Source: Desulfosporosinus meridiei DSM 13257 (lineage in GTDB: Bacteria; Bacillota; Desulfitobacteriia; Desulfitobacteriales; Desulfitobacteriaceae). From it: DNA of 64,000 bases. The DNA lies in the NCBI RefSeq assembly GCF_000231385.2, contig NC_018515.1, forward strand, positions 4,546,501 to 4,610,500. Reading direction: 5' to 3'. Below the pieces are notes generated by a model. The model saw only the letters and a program-made list of their open reading frames with translations. It did no database searches and was not told where the DNA came from. Shown piece after piece: positions 1 through 9,800 of this stretch. Position 1 is the first letter of the stretch; each line of letters begins with the position of its first letter. Both the position numbers and the translations under genes were made by a program.

Positions 1-1166
1 TTTTTAAGAGCTTCTTCCGGATTTCTTTCCATCAATGGAACATGTTTATGAGCCGCCGCGTGGAAGACAACCCCGGGCTTATAGCGTTCAAAGATTAAGA
101 AGACTTTTTCCCGATCTTTAATATCCAAGATCTCTGTAATATAGTCAATTCCCGGGTGCTCAGAACGCAGTTCTTGTTCGATGTCAAAAATGGTGTTTTC
201 CCCATGCCCCAGTAAGACCAGCCTCCCGGGATTAAACCTGGCGATTTGACGGCAGATTTCCGAACCGATTGAACCCCCTGCTCCGGTAATAATCACCGTC
301 TCTCCTGCAACGTAGCCTGCTACTTCCTCTAAATCGACCGAAACCGGGTCTCGACCGAGTAAATCCTCAACTTGAACCTGGCGAATCGGTTTAACATTCA
401 TGTCACCGCTAATAATGTCATAGACGCCGGGCATAATCTTCAGAATAACCCCTAATTTTTCGCAGATTTGGACAATCTCGCGAACTGCTTCCCCTGATGC
501 TGAAGGCATGGCAATAATAACTTCATCCACATTATGTCCTTTTACAACCCGGGCAATATCCAGACGGGTACCCAAAACAGGAATTCCTAACAGCTGGAGC
601 TTTTGTTTAGAGTGGTTATCGTCGATAAACCCAATCGGACGTCCATCCCGATAGTTCCGATTTTTCAATTCCCGGGCCGCTAATACCCCTGCATCCCCCG
701 CTCCAACAATGAGCACCTGCTTTTGGGAGCCCGGAACATGGCGGTCAAAGGCGTTTTCCTGCAAGATCCGCCAGATGAACCTAGATCCTCCAATTAAAAA
801 GACCATGGCCAGCCAAAGAAGCACTGCCGCAGTATGGGGCATCCTAATATAGGAAAGGGTGTCCGCATTTGATAAACCATAGAAATAAACTGCCGCGACG
901 GTTCCGCCGGTTCCAACGGATACTGCATAAACAATCGAGAGTAATTCCCCGGTACTTGCATACTGCCAGAGACGGTTATATAGCCCAAAGACATAGAAAA
1001 CAGCCAGATATAAAATAGTTCCCCCGATGGCTGTGTGATAATAGGTCTGATAATAGTCCAGAGGTATGCCTTCATCAAAGCGCAAATAAAAACTGCCGAA
1101 AGCTGCCAAGTTGATTAACAAAGCATCAATCAGCATTAAAATCAACGTCCGTTTGCGGAATAACAC
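1..1166 (-). CDS. CapD/FlaA1-like nucleotide-sugar epimerase/dehydratase (partial, 3' end beyond window)
   Basis: Membrane-bound polysaccharide biosynthesis protein that would modify a UDP-sugar for surface glycan synthesis. An uninterrupted minus-strand frame enters from the window edge. Its N-terminus is a membrane region of about four segments (MLIDALLINLAAFGSFYLRF and following). A first Rossmann motif VLIVGAGDAGVLAAREL comes next, then a second NAD-binding motif VIITGAGGSIGSEICRQ typical of the CapD/WbpM/FlaA1 family. The C-terminus is cut off. I chose the GTG at 1166 because an AAAGGG lies about 9 nt upstream; a TTG at 1175 and an ATG at 1133 are alternatives. The exact sugar substrate cannot be read. 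Lying near galU and an acyltransferase, it fits an envelope or exopolysaccharide locus. Confidence 0.85.
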   Translation of the reverse strand, partial: MLFRKRTLILMLIDALLINLAAFGSFYLRFDEGIPLDYYQTYYHTAIGGTILYLAVFYVFGLYNRLWQYASTGELLSIVYAVSVGTGGTVAAVYFYGLSNADTLSYIRMPHTAAVLLWLAMVFLIGGSRFIWRILQENAFDRHVPGSQKQVLIVGAGDAGVLAARELKNRNYRDGRPIGFIDDNHSKQKLQLLGIPVLGTRLDIARVVKGHNVDEVIIAMPSASGEAVREIVQICEKLGVILKIMPGVYDIISGDMNVKPIRQVQVEDLLGRDPVSVDLEEVAGYVAGETVIITGAGGSIGSEICRQIARFNPGRLVLLGHGENTIFDIEQELRSEHPGIDYITEILDIKDREKVFLIFERYKPGVVFHAAAHKHVPLMERNPEEALK

Positions 1167-1323
1167 GTAGCTCAACCCTTTCTCGATAAACCAACATTAA
1201 ACTTTATCGTTCTAAAGTTTACTACAACTTACATGCTTTTACAACTAAAACAGAGGACAGTGAAGCAAGGACTTGATCATAGTTCACTACCTCTTTCCAA
1301 CAAGTTGCAGTCTAATTCCAGAG

Positions 1324-2439
1324 TCATCTCTTCTTGTTCTGGGATCCTATTAAATAATAACTATAGGGAATAAAACTGATCAATCTTACACTAATATAAC
1401 TTAGAATAAGTGTGACTGCAAAAACAATTATGTAAAAAGCCCAGTTATCAAAATCTATTTGATAGTTCCTGAGAAATTTTATAGCTGATTGATTGAAAAA
1501 GATATGGATTAAGTATATCCCAAAAGAATAATCTCCAATTTTATTAATGACTCTGGCAATGACACTTTTCTTTTTTTCCAAAAGGCTGCTTGAAACAGCG
1601 AAAAGCAGGAGAAATGTTATCGTTCTAAATGCCGGGTAGATCAGTTCCGGCCCCATAAAGAAGTATTCCGGTATTGTACTATAGGAATGCCCTGTCTTTA
1701 AGCCAATTATAATGAAAAAGCTGCATCCTAATGTTAAAGCCAGGGACATGGCAAATAAGATGGAAATCGGCAGGTTAAAGTTTTTTTTATAGGTCGAAAA
1801 ATAGTCCTGCCAATAAAGCCCCAAACTAAAATAGAAAAGAAAGCCCATAAAGTTCAGCTTTGTCCCTGCCAAATAGGAAGAATGAATACCAACCATATAA
1901 GCAGTCTGGATAACTAAGAATATTACAACCAGCAATCCCGCTTTGTCTCTCTGCCTGAAAAAAGCATATAGTTTTACGATTAGAGGGTAGAGAAGGTATA
2001 ATTGGATGATGATTGAAAAAAACCATAAGTGATAGGAGGCTTCCGCCTGCCAAATATTTTTAGCAATTAATTCAAGATTCTTGCCCCACGAGTTGTTATT
2101 CATAACAATCCAATTGTTAAAGGCTGTATATAAGACAGAAAACAAAAAGTACTGCGGAACAATTGAACGCATTCTTTTTCTGTAATAAACTCCTAACGAA
2201 AACTTACCATAATAGTTCTTGGCTAATACAAATCCCGATATCATCACAAACAAGGGCACGGCAAATTGAGAAAAGATATCTGTCCATAAATTCACTAATA
2301 CCAGGGTATTAAACTCTTTGACTTCCGTAAAATAACCGGTTGTGTGAATGGCTATGACCGCCAAAACCCCAAACCCTCTTAAATAGCCGATTTCTTCGAT
2401 CATACCCGGTTTGCCATGATTAGCTCTGCTATGAATCAT
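1324..2439 (-). CDS. Acyltransferase 3 family membrane protein (OafA/YrhL-like)
   Basis: Predicted integral-membrane O-acyltransferase that transfers acetyl or another acyl group to a surface carbohydrate. The 371-aa protein has about ten hydrophobic segments. The family's early histidine motif appears as LRGFGVLAVIAIHTTGYF, followed by FAVPLFVMISGFVLAKNY, a conserved arrangement of acyltransferase-3 proteins. The usual start is ATG 2439 with a distant GGGGG upstream; the internal ATG at 2403 (MIEEIGYLRG) would give a more typical family N-terminus and is a real alternative. It is transcribed in the same direction as the CapD-like gene, about 160 bp apart. Substrate unknown. Confidence 0.85.
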   Translation of the reverse strand: MIHSRANHGKPGMIEEIGYLRGFGVLAVIAIHTTGYFTEVKEFNTLVLVNLWTDIFSQFAVPLFVMISGFVLAKNYYGKFSLGVYYRKRMRSIVPQYFLFSVLYTAFNNWIVMNNNSWGKNLELIAKNIWQAEASYHLWFFSIIIQLYLLYPLIVKLYAFFRQRDKAGLLVVIFLVIQTAYMVGIHSSYLAGTKLNFMGFLFYFSLGLYWQDYFSTYKKNFNLPISILFAMSLALTLGCSFFIIIGLKTGHSYSTIPEYFFMGPELIYPAFRTITFLLLFAVSSSLLEKKKSVIARVINKIGDYSFGIYLIHIFFNQSAIKFLRNYQIDFDNWAFYIIVFAVTLILSYISVRLISFIPYSYYLIGSQNKKR

Positions 2440-2570
2440 TTAAAATATATCCCCCATATATTTATTGATCCTCCTAGTGTCAACGGTTTGAGAATCCCAT
2501 CAGATACAAAGCATGTTTTATGAGCTATAGTGTATCATACGCTTTGGTTTTATGCACAGACAAATAAGAA

Positions 2571-2600
2571 TGAGCTGCTTGTCATTAAGACTGCAGCTCA
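2571..2600 (-). terminator. Hairpin after the 214-aa hypothetical gene
   Basis: TGAGCTGC (2571-2578) pairs with GCAGCTCA (2593-2600). The hairpin lies 8 bp beyond the stop codon of the gene ending at 2608 and is followed on the minus strand by a T-rich stretch (TTCTTATTT). A T5 run also follows on the plus strand, so it may work both ways. Confidence 0.55.
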
Positions 2601-2607
2601 GTTTTTC

Positions 2608-3252
2608 TTACTGTATTGTACTCTCGCCGGTAATCAACCACCGGGAGTTTTGTTTTATAAGATTGACCCGAACTTGAACAATCTGTTCATGCTCTTCCCC
2701 GACGGGAGTGCCATCCGTTAGACTGTAATCTCTAGCTGTGTAGCGATAATCAACTCTCAAGGTAGCTGTATTATCCGTGACACTTTCTACGTCAATTTGA
2801 TCAAAGACTATTTGACTTACATCCAGCCCTATCCCTTGAACCAAATATTCTTCTGCCCGGCGGGCGTGTTTCTCAAACAAATCTCCCGTGTACGCTTTGC
2901 CAAGTTTAAGACGGAAGCTAGCCATATCCGTTGATTTCCAAGCTCCAAAAAAAGTTCCTATGTTTTGTTTATAATCAGTGATGACTTGTTGGGCCAAGAG
3001 TGATTGTTTATTGGAAAGGGTATGGGAATCGCTTTCAGTTAAGTTATCTGGTGCCAAATCTGAGTCCGGGATTAAGGTCTGATTCGGATCACTAACTGTG
3101 CCGGAAACTGTTTGTATCTTATCTTGGCCACGTAATTTGGAGATGAATGAGGTTGGGGAACTCGAATTCGTGAGTAAAGACACACCCAGTGTCCCAACAA
3201 GTACACCAACACCTAACGACAATACTCCAATCAGATAATTCATTTTACGCAT
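2608..3252 (-). CDS. Hypothetical membrane-anchored protein with C-terminal NTF2/IMS-like domain
   Basis: Not recognised by name. The 214-aa protein starts with a short basic N-terminus and one hydrophobic segment (YLIGVLSLGVGVLVGTLGV), consistent with a signal anchor. A low-complexity polar linker runs from about 25 to 80. A compact C-terminal domain then has the pattern of small NTF2/Tim44/IMS-type folds: an alpha stretch with FFGAWKSTD, then beta strands ending VRVNLIKQNSRWLITGES. This is probably an extracytoplasmic protein. An AAGGAG about 12 nt upstream supports the ATG at 3252. The domain assignment is from the sequence pattern only. Confidence 0.6.
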   Translation of the reverse strand: MRKMNYLIGVLSLGVGVLVGTLGVSLLTNSSSPTSFISKLRGQDKIQTVSGTVSDPNQTLIPDSDLAPDNLTESDSHTLSNKQSLLAQQVITDYKQNIGTFFGAWKSTDMASFRLKLGKAYTGDLFEKHARRAEEYLVQGIGLDVSQIVFDQIDVESVTDNTATLRVDYRYTARDYSLTDGTPVGEEHEQIVQVRVNLIKQNSRWLITGESTIQ

Positions 3253-3750
3253 AAAGACCAGAATCTCCTTCGAATGATTTTTATTAGTATCTTGACCAAA
3301 GGAAGGAGATGTTAGACATTTAGCTGAGAATATTTGTTTAATCCGCCGAAAATGCCCGCCTAAACAACAAGGCCAGCCTGCTAAAGACTGGTCTTGTAAT
3401 AAACATATTCAGTTTTGCCATCTGGTTAGTATAAACCTCGCCATAACCAGGTTAATTCCTACTAACCACAATGTTTATTTATTTGTTTTTTGGTTTTATA
3501 TTATTTTTTTCGGCGCTCCCTCCATCTTTTACGGATCTGCTAATCCATAAACTAACCAATTTAATGGATCATTCTATCTAAAATCCGAGTATAGTGCTCA
3601 TCGACTCCAGTCATGAGCTTTTAACATGAAATTAAATACAAGAGGCCATTGTGCACCTTGAATATAATTTAGCGTAGTAGTTGTAAAGGATAGTGCTGTA
3701 GATAAGCTTCATACCATTCCTAGATTTATTGCTTTAGTAGATGCCTAAAA
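3253..3750. other. 498-bp gene-free region with inverted repeats
   Basis: No coding frame with a ribosome binding site was found. Two structured elements are visible. ACAAGGCCAG (3367-3376) pairs with CTGGTCTTGT (3388-3397). A nested repeat at 3423-3468 has outer arms TGGTTAGTA/TACTAACCA and inner arms AACCT/AGGTT. Both lie upstream of the minus-strand gene starting at 3252 and downstream of the gene ending at 3751. Confidence 0.6.
3423..3468. repeat. Nested inverted repeat (9-bp outer, 5-bp inner arms)
   Basis: Outer arms TGGTTAGTA (3423-3431) and TACTAACCA (3460-3468) are perfect. Inner arms AACCT (3434-3438) and AGGTT (3449-3453) lie within them. It could be an RNA stem or an operator in the leader of the gene starting at 3252. 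There is no T run, so a simple terminator is unlikely. Confidence 0.45.
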
Positions 3751-4503
3751 TTATGTTCGTTTGGTTGCAAATGGCGTCGCCCCGTATACTTTAGAACTTG
3801 TGTCATTACGCAATAAGTGAGCATCGAGATCATGAATTCCTTGGTGGAATTGCTCAATTCGAGTTTTATCCTTCGAATCAAAGGCATCGATTCCACTATT
3901 CAAAAGTACATCCAGGTAGCCTGTAAAGGCGGCTGCCTTAGCAATATTCGCTTCGTTCTTATACTGCTTGTCCAATAATGTCTTATGGAAAACAATATAC
4001 TTCTTAATATCTTCCTCATTCATCTGTGGACCTGCTGCCGGTCCATAGAGATAGCCATCTACATACTGGTGGATATTCCAGGCAGATCCAAAAGCTAATG
4101 TTTTAGCATCGTTACTTAATGCAGCTTCTCCAAAGTAAGTAGCGATAGACGGCGCCATGTCTATCTGCTTAGTGTCCGGCTCTTTATACTTATTCTTTGA
4201 TCCGGAATCACTTTGTGGAGGTGCATTGAGAGTATTAGGTACTGTTGTTACTGTAGGTGTGGTTTCCGCCGCTCCTTGTACTGCAGGTGGAGCAGTCCCT
4301 TCCGGCAACATCGTGCCATTAGTACCGCTAATGTTTTTATCATCAACGGTTGGTGTCTGAATAACTACCTGATCTGTGATAGCACTTTGCTGCCGGAAAA
4401 CTTTCCAGACGCTAGGGCCATATACCCCTGCTGCAACAACAGCTCCTGCAAGAACCAAGGTTCCTGCTAGGGTTACTATCCTCTTTTTGTCGATTGGTAT
4501 CAT
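3751..4503 (-). CDS. Hypothetical membrane-anchored protein
   Basis: Unrecognised 250-aa protein. It has a short basic N-terminus (MIPIDKKR) and a single hydrophobic segment (TLAGTLVLAGAVVAAGVYG). A Pro/Thr/Asn-rich linker of about 80 residues follows, then a soluble helical C-terminal domain (about 115-250). It therefore probably sits outside the cytoplasmic membrane, tethered by the N-terminus. AAAGGAGGG lies 9 nt before ATG 4503, giving good support for translation. The architecture of anchor, linker and domain matches the neighbouring 2608-3252 protein, but the domains do not look alike. No catalytic motif was seen. Confidence 0.6.
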   Translation of the reverse strand: MIPIDKKRIVTLAGTLVLAGAVVAAGVYGPSVWKVFRQQSAITDQVVIQTPTVDDKNISGTNGTMLPEGTAPPAVQGAAETTPTVTTVPNTLNAPPQSDSGSKNKYKEPDTKQIDMAPSIATYFGEAALSNDAKTLAFGSAWNIHQYVDGYLYGPAAGPQMNEEDIKKYIVFHKTLLDKQYKNEANIAKAAAFTGYLDVLLNSGIDAFDSKDKTRIEQFHQGIHDLDAHLLRNDTSSKVYGATPFATKRT

Positions 4504-4724
4504 TAGTCTCTTCCCTCCTTTAGTCTTTTTTAGTACAAGTGCATTTTACCAATTATTGGGAGAGAAGAGTGTCGCTTTCGCTGTAGAGTTTGATTCATTT
4601 TCCGTTCTCAATTTCCATTAAAAGTCACAAGCCCTCATGCTGTCCATATAATTCGCGATTAAGGCGCAGCATTATGGAAAATAATTAGCTAATTTCTCGG
4701 CTAAAGTGTTGAAGTTATTAATAG

Positions 4725-4749
4725 AAAAACCTCACCTTAAGCGGTGAGG
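4725..4749 (-). terminator. Rho-independent terminator of galU
   Basis: On the minus strand CCTCACC-GCTTAA-GGTGAGG is followed directly by TTTTTC. It begins 8 bp after the galU stop codon. A textbook intrinsic terminator. Confidence 0.85.
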
Positions 4750-4757
4750 TCATCATC

Positions 4758-5645
4758 TTAACTACTTTTATCGGCTTTCCTAACAATGTCCCGCAGATAA
4801 TTAATCAGATCCTCAGAAAGATCTCCTCTCCGTAAGGCATAATCAATGGTTGCTTCCACAAACCCCAGTTTGTCTCCAACATCATATCTGCGACCCTCAA
4901 ATTCATAAGCGAGTATTTCCTGAAATCGACCCAGTTCTTTAATACCGTCTGTCAGCTGTACTTCTCCGCCCCTGCCTGCCGGTAATTCCTCTAGAATATT
5001 GAATATCTCCGGGTTTAAGATGTAACGTCCCATGATGGCTAAACGAGTTTCCGGTGCTTCTTCCGGACGGGGTTTCTCCACCATGTTCTTAGCTCTGTAA
5101 AGTCGATCGGCGAATTTTTCTCCATCGACTATCCCGTATTTGATTGTGTCCTCATAGGGAACCTCTTGTACCCCGACAATACTTGCTCCGTAGCGCTGGT
5201 AATGATTAATCATTTGCTTTAACGCCGGTACTTCTGAGTAAATTACATCATCACCTAAGAGAACCGCAAAAGGCTCATTACCTATAAATTTCCGGGCACT
5301 ATAGATTGCGTGACCTAAGCCTAAGGCTTCCTTTTGCCGAACGTAATAGATATCAGCCATTCGAGCAATATCCTGAACAAGGTCTAAGAGCTCATCTTTA
5401 GAGTTTTTTTCCAAAAACCCTTCAAGTTCCATAGAACGGTCAAAGTGATCTTCTATAGCACGTTTGTTTCGTCCTGTTACGATAATAATGTCCTCTATAC
5501 CGGATTGGATAGCTTCTTCTACAATGTGCTGAATGGTTGGTTTATCCACAATCGGCAGCATCTCTTTCGGTTGGGCTTTAGTGGCCGGTAAAAATCGAGT
5601 TCCCAACCCAGCTGCCGGTATGACTGCTTTACGAATTCTGCGCAT
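4758..5645 (-). CDS. galU: UTP-glucose-1-phosphate uridylyltransferase
   Basis: Makes UDP-glucose from UTP and glucose-1-phosphate, the precursor for glycolipids, teichoic acids and exopolysaccharide. The N-terminal nucleotide-binding signature [20 protein letters not shown] is complete, and the full-length family pattern continues through [13 protein letters not shown] to the C-terminus. I place the start at ATG 5645 ([13 protein letters not shown]), because GGGAG lies 9 nt upstream; the frame is open to an earlier ATG at 5663 that has no such site. Final length is 295 aa, normal for bacterial GalU/GtaB. The surrounding envelope genes fit this role. Confidence 0.95.
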   Translation of the reverse strand: MRRIRKAVIPAAGLGTRFLPATKAQPKEMLPIVDKPTIQHIVEEAIQSGIEDIIIVTGRNKRAIEDHFDRSMELEGFLEKNSKDELLDLVQDIARMADIYYVRQKEALGLGHAIYSARKFIGNEPFAVLLGDDVIYSEVPALKQMINHYQRYGASIVGVQEVPYEDTIKYGIVDGEKFADRLYRAKNMVEKPRPEEAPETRLAIMGRYILNPEIFNILEELPAGRGGEVQLTDGIKELGRFQEILAYEFEGRRYDVGDKLGFVEATIDYALRRGDLSEDLINYLRDIVRKADKSS

Positions 5646-5693
5646 GCTAATGTCTCCCTTCATCCACGTTTAAGCTCCCACTTTATGTGGAGT

Positions 5694-5722
5694 CATCAGG
5701 CTTCAGTTACCTCAGCCTGATG
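5694..5722. repeat. 9-bp inverted repeat upstream of galU
   Basis: CATCAGGCT (5694-5702) and AGCCTGATG (5714-5722) are perfect arms around an 11-nt loop, about 50 bp upstream of the galU start. A leader hairpin or an operator is possible. No T run follows on the minus strand. Confidence 0.4.
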
Positions 5723-5937
5723 TTAAAATTATCAAGATGCTTACCCTACATGTGCACTTATTAACTATATCTTTGAGTTTTGAAATAATTAGATCTATCT
5801 TCCGAAGATAGGATTTCGACATAAGATATTAATTACCTTCCTAATTAGAAATATATGTAAAATAATATAAAATATATGCTCTTTCATCATAATCCACCAA
5901 AATATACTATGAATCCCTTGACTCTAAGTTGAACAGC

Positions 5938-5983
5938 AAAAGCGACCTCCTTAACCATGACACTGAAAGGAGACCGCTTTTTT
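5938..5983 (+). terminator. Terminator-like hairpin in the galU-clpP intergenic region
   Basis: AAAAGCG..CCTCCTT pairs with AAGGAG..CGCTTTT (13 pairs, two mismatches), followed by a T run on the plus strand and a shorter one on the minus strand. No plus-strand gene precedes it, so it probably backs up clpP termination on the minus strand. The rest of 5723-5937 is AT-rich with no supported gene. Confidence 0.55.
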
Positions 5984-6052
5984 GTGGTATCAATTTCTAT
6001 GAAGTTTTGTATGTCTCGATTTTGGGAACCTTCAGCTTTGCGCAGGCAAAAC

Positions 6053-6085
6053 AAAACGCAAGGGCAAACTAGCGCCTTGCGTTTT
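6053..6085 (-). terminator. Rho-independent terminator of clpP
   Basis: AAAACGCAAGG (6053-6063) and CCTTGCGTTTT (6075-6085) form an 11-bp perfect stem with an 11-nt loop. It lies 18 bp past the clpP stop, with TTTTGTTTTG following on the minus strand. Confidence 0.8.
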
Positions 6086-6103
6086 ATATAATCTCTTTAT
6101 TAT

Positions 6104-6715
6104 TTACTTTTCTGTAGCAACTTCAAGCTTTTCCAGCACTTGATCCACCAGACCATATTCTTTAGCTTCTTCGGCAGTCATGTAATAGTCACGTTCTGTA
6201 TCCTTTTCAACCTTTTCAATGGGTTGACCGGTTCTCTCGGCAAGAATTTTGTTCATTTTTGCTTTAGTCCTCAGCAGTTGCTTGGCATGTATCTCAATTT
6301 CTGTCGCTTGTCCGGAAAGTCCATGCCCGCCGATTAAAGGCTGATGAATCAAGACCTCCGAGTTTGGTAAAGCGACTCGTTTTCCTTTTGTTCCACTTGC
6401 CAGCAGAAAGGCTCCCATGCTTGCAGCCATTCCAATACAAATTGTCCGCACGTCAGAGCGAATGTATTGCATAGTGTCATAAATAGCCATTCCCGCGGTG
6501 ATAGAACCCCCAGGGCTATTAATATAAAGATTAATGTCCTTCTCCGGATCTTCAGCTTCGAGGAAAAGCATTTGTGCTACGACTAGGTTAGCAACATCGT
6601 CATCAATGCCACCCCCCAGGAAAATAATCCGGTCTTTGAGAAGACGGGAGTATATATCGTAGGAGCGTTCCCCACGATTTGTTTGTTCAACGACCATTGG
6701 AACCAGATAACCCAT
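6104..6715 (-). CDS. clpP: ATP-dependent Clp protease proteolytic subunit
   Basis: Serine peptidase subunit of the Clp protease; it forms a tetradecamer and degrades proteins fed by ClpX, ClpC or similar unfoldases. The catalytic serine is in GMAASMGAF (about S99), the histidine in LIHQPLIGG (about H124), and the aspartate in EKDTERDYY (about D172). I start at ATG 6715 ([20 protein letters not shown]) because AGGGGGAA is about 8 nt upstream; a TTG at 6721 would put that site too close. Length 203 aa is normal. It is not next to clpX or tig in this window; the NRPS gene lies upstream and shows no functional link. Confidence 0.96.
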   Translation of the reverse strand: MGYLVPMVVEQTNRGERSYDIYSRLLKDRIIFLGGGIDDDVANLVVAQMLFLEAEDPEKDINLYINSPGGSITAGMAIYDTMQYIRSDVRTICIGMAASMGAFLLASGTKGKRVALPNSEVLIHQPLIGGHGLSGQATEIEIHAKQLLRTKAKMNKILAERTGQPIEKVEKDTERDYYMTAEEAKEYGLVDQVLEKLEVATEK

Positions 6716-6811
6716 TTTCAATTCCCCCTATTTACTCTTATTAGGCGTCCTTACTTTAACTATTATATTCTTGCCGATTAACTTTATTTTAGTACAAAAG
6801 GTCAGTTAAGG

Positions 6812-9800
6812 TCAAATGATTTGTAGTAAAAAACCTACACTAACCATATATTTTATTAGTTTCGTCAAATAACCTTCTGTGATCTCCGGCCACTGAAATC
6901 CTATTTGGGCCAGATAGGCTTGAGTAATTGTACTCTCCACCGCAATACTTTCTGCAATTCCCTGATCTTCAGTAAGATCTAGAACAAACCCACTCAATGA
7001 ATGGGGTGATTGTACATAACTGTCTATCAGTTGGTAAAAGGACTTCGTATCCAGAATTTGAACTTTAATACCTAGTAAATAGAGGATCTCAATCAGTTTC
7101 GTCATCTTTAGCTTTTTATGATTAAACATGTGAAACACTCGGCTGGGCTGAGTATTTGTCCTTATTATATCGACTATTCCTTGAGCGCAAGCATCCACGG
7201 GTGTAAATTCAAGCTCCTGATTCAGCATATCTTGAGATATGGCCTTTATTTCGAGGAAAGATTTTAGTTTCTGATAAAAAGCATTCTCCTGGATATTCTC
7301 CTGAAAATGTCCGTCAGAATATCTTCCGGTCAGTATCCCCACTCTGAAAATTGCAGCATGCAATCCTAACCTTGACGCTTCCAAAACTCGTACTTCCGCC
7401 TCGAATTTGCTTCTAATATATAAGTTATCCAGATAGTTTTGACCGATATATAGCTGAACTTCGTCAAAATGCCCATTAGTGTAATCCCCGGTTAAGCGAT
7501 TTCCGGCAATGCTGATTGTCGAAATATGCTGTAAAGGCCTGCTAAAGGTTATACAAAAATCGATTACTTCCTGAGTCCCCTGAACATTTATCTTCTCAAA
7601 ATCAGAGTACTCTCCATAATGTTTAACAAGCCCTGCTGCATGAATCACCGAATGAACATTCTTCCCCAATTCAGAATATCCTTCAGGGGTCATTTTAAAA
7701 TGCTTTTGCGAAATATCTCCCTTTATAATTTTGATCCGCTGAGAGTATGCTTGAATCCTACCGGGAAAATAGCTGTCAAATAAGCGTTGAAACCGTTTCT
7801 CCAGATCACTTCCGCGCATTAAACAATATATTAGTCCTGAGGTACTGTTTAATAACTCCCAAAGTAAGTGTATCCCCAGAAATCCGGTTGCCCCTGTTAA
7901 GAGCACATTCCCCTGCCACTCCGGCTTAGAATCAGGCATCCCTTGAAGTTCATAGTGCAACGGCGGGCGGGGGAAATCTTTCCTAGAATCTACAACCTTC
8001 TGCCCCTTGAGCTTTCCTCTTACTTTGTCAGAGAGCTGTCGAACTGTTGGATAATCATAAAAGTCCTGAGCCTTTAAATCCCACTTTTTGGACCAAACCT
8101 CGGTCAAAATCTCGATAATAGCCAGCGAATCTCCTCCAAGGAGAAAGAAGTTATCTTCAACTCCTACCTGCTCTACATCTAATACTTTAGTCCATAGCCT
8201 AACCAATTCTTCTTCAAATAGATTCTCAGGTGGGGCCAGTTTGGTATCTTGTATCACCGCTGTTGGGGCAGGAAGGCTCCTTTTATCGACCTTCAAATTT
8301 AGAGTAAGTGGAATCGCATCCAGCCAAAGAAATTTTGCCGGAATCATGTATTCAGGTAACCTTTGCTCTAAAAAAGTTCTTATGTCTAAAACAGAACAAT
8401 CCTTATCCCCAACCAAATAAGCACACAAATAGTTCCTCTTTTTCCCATCAACATGGGAAATAACAACTGCCTCCTGAACATCCACATGCTCGACTAGGAC
8501 TTTTCTAATTTCGTCCAGCTCAATACGAAACCCTCTAATCTTAACTTGGTCGTCATTTCGCCCCAGATATTCTATCTCTCCTTCCGTTGTCCATCGTCCA
8601 AGATCCCCCGTTTTATAGATGATTTGTCCTTCATGAAAAGGATTGGGAATGAATCTTTCTTGCGTTAGATCGTTACGATAGAGATACCCGCGGGCAAGTC
8701 CCTCTCCCCCAATATAAATTTCCCCCGTGACTCCTTGTGGTACTATTTGTTTCCCTTGATCAAGGATGTAAATTTGAGTATTGGCGATGGGTTTTCCTAA
8801 AGTTATCTGAGTTTCTGAAGTTAACTCCTTGTACATTGACCATACTGTTGTCTCAGTAGGCCCATACATATTGTAAATTCTTGCAGCAGGAGCCACATTT
8901 TGCAGTTTATGGAGGACAGTTTCAGTAAGTGGTTCTCCGCCAATAAACATATCCATTATTGGTGCCAATCCTTCTGAACATTGAGGATCTTTTAACAAAG
9001 ACTGAATTTTAGACGGTGTAGCTTGAAGCATCTCAATATCATTCTTTTTGATAAGATCAAACAATAGTGCAGGGCTTTTTTGTTCAACTTCGTTGGCTAT
9101 TACTAAGGTTAACCCATAAGAAAGAGGCACGAGGGTCTCCATAACAAAAATATCAAAAGCAACCGTGGTCAGTGAGACAATTACCTTCTTCTCAGAGAAA
9201 TAAAAAAACTTCCATAAAGCGTGAATTAAATTATTTACAGAGCGATGTTCAATCATTACCCCTTTAGGCGCACCTGTTGACCCCGAAGTATAGATAACAT
9301 AGGCTAGATTATTTGGCCTGATAAAATTGATCAAGTCCGATTTAGATACTGTGTATAAGGACGAATCCTTAAGATCTAGTATTTCTAGTTCTAAGTTCTT
9401 TGAAAACATGTCGAAAAGCTCTTTTTCTTCAATACTTACTGGGTTTGTCAGCAACAAATGCGCCCTGCTATTACACAGCATTTCCTCAATCCTAGCAAGA
9501 GGATACAGAGGATCGATTGGAAGGTAAGCGCCTCCTGCTTTAAGGACTGCCAGAATGCTAATCATTAGTTCAGGAGAACGATTCATCATAATTCCTACAA
9601 TACTATCAGGGGTTAGGCCTTTTAGTCTTAGCCTTTTAGCTATTTGATTCGCCCGTCCATTTAATTCAATGTAGGTTAATTTATGACCATTGACAACTAA
9701 GGCTATTTGCTCGGGCGTTTTCTTCACCTGTTCTTCAAACAACTGATGAATGGTCTTTTCCTTTGGGTAATCTAACGATGTGAGATTTAGTCCATGAATA

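Noticed and set aside
794..1078. 94-aa minus-strand frame near the window start
   Set aside because: It overlaps the CapD-like gene in another frame; the correct frame is open to the window edge and carries clear motifs.
2530..2721. Plus-strand frame of 63 aa
   Set aside because: No binding site, overlaps the 3' end of the better-supported minus-strand gene at 2608-3252.
8088..8420. 110-aa plus-strand frame inside the NRPS
   Set aside because: Antisense to conserved adenylation and carrier domain sequence; no binding site and no protein-like pattern.
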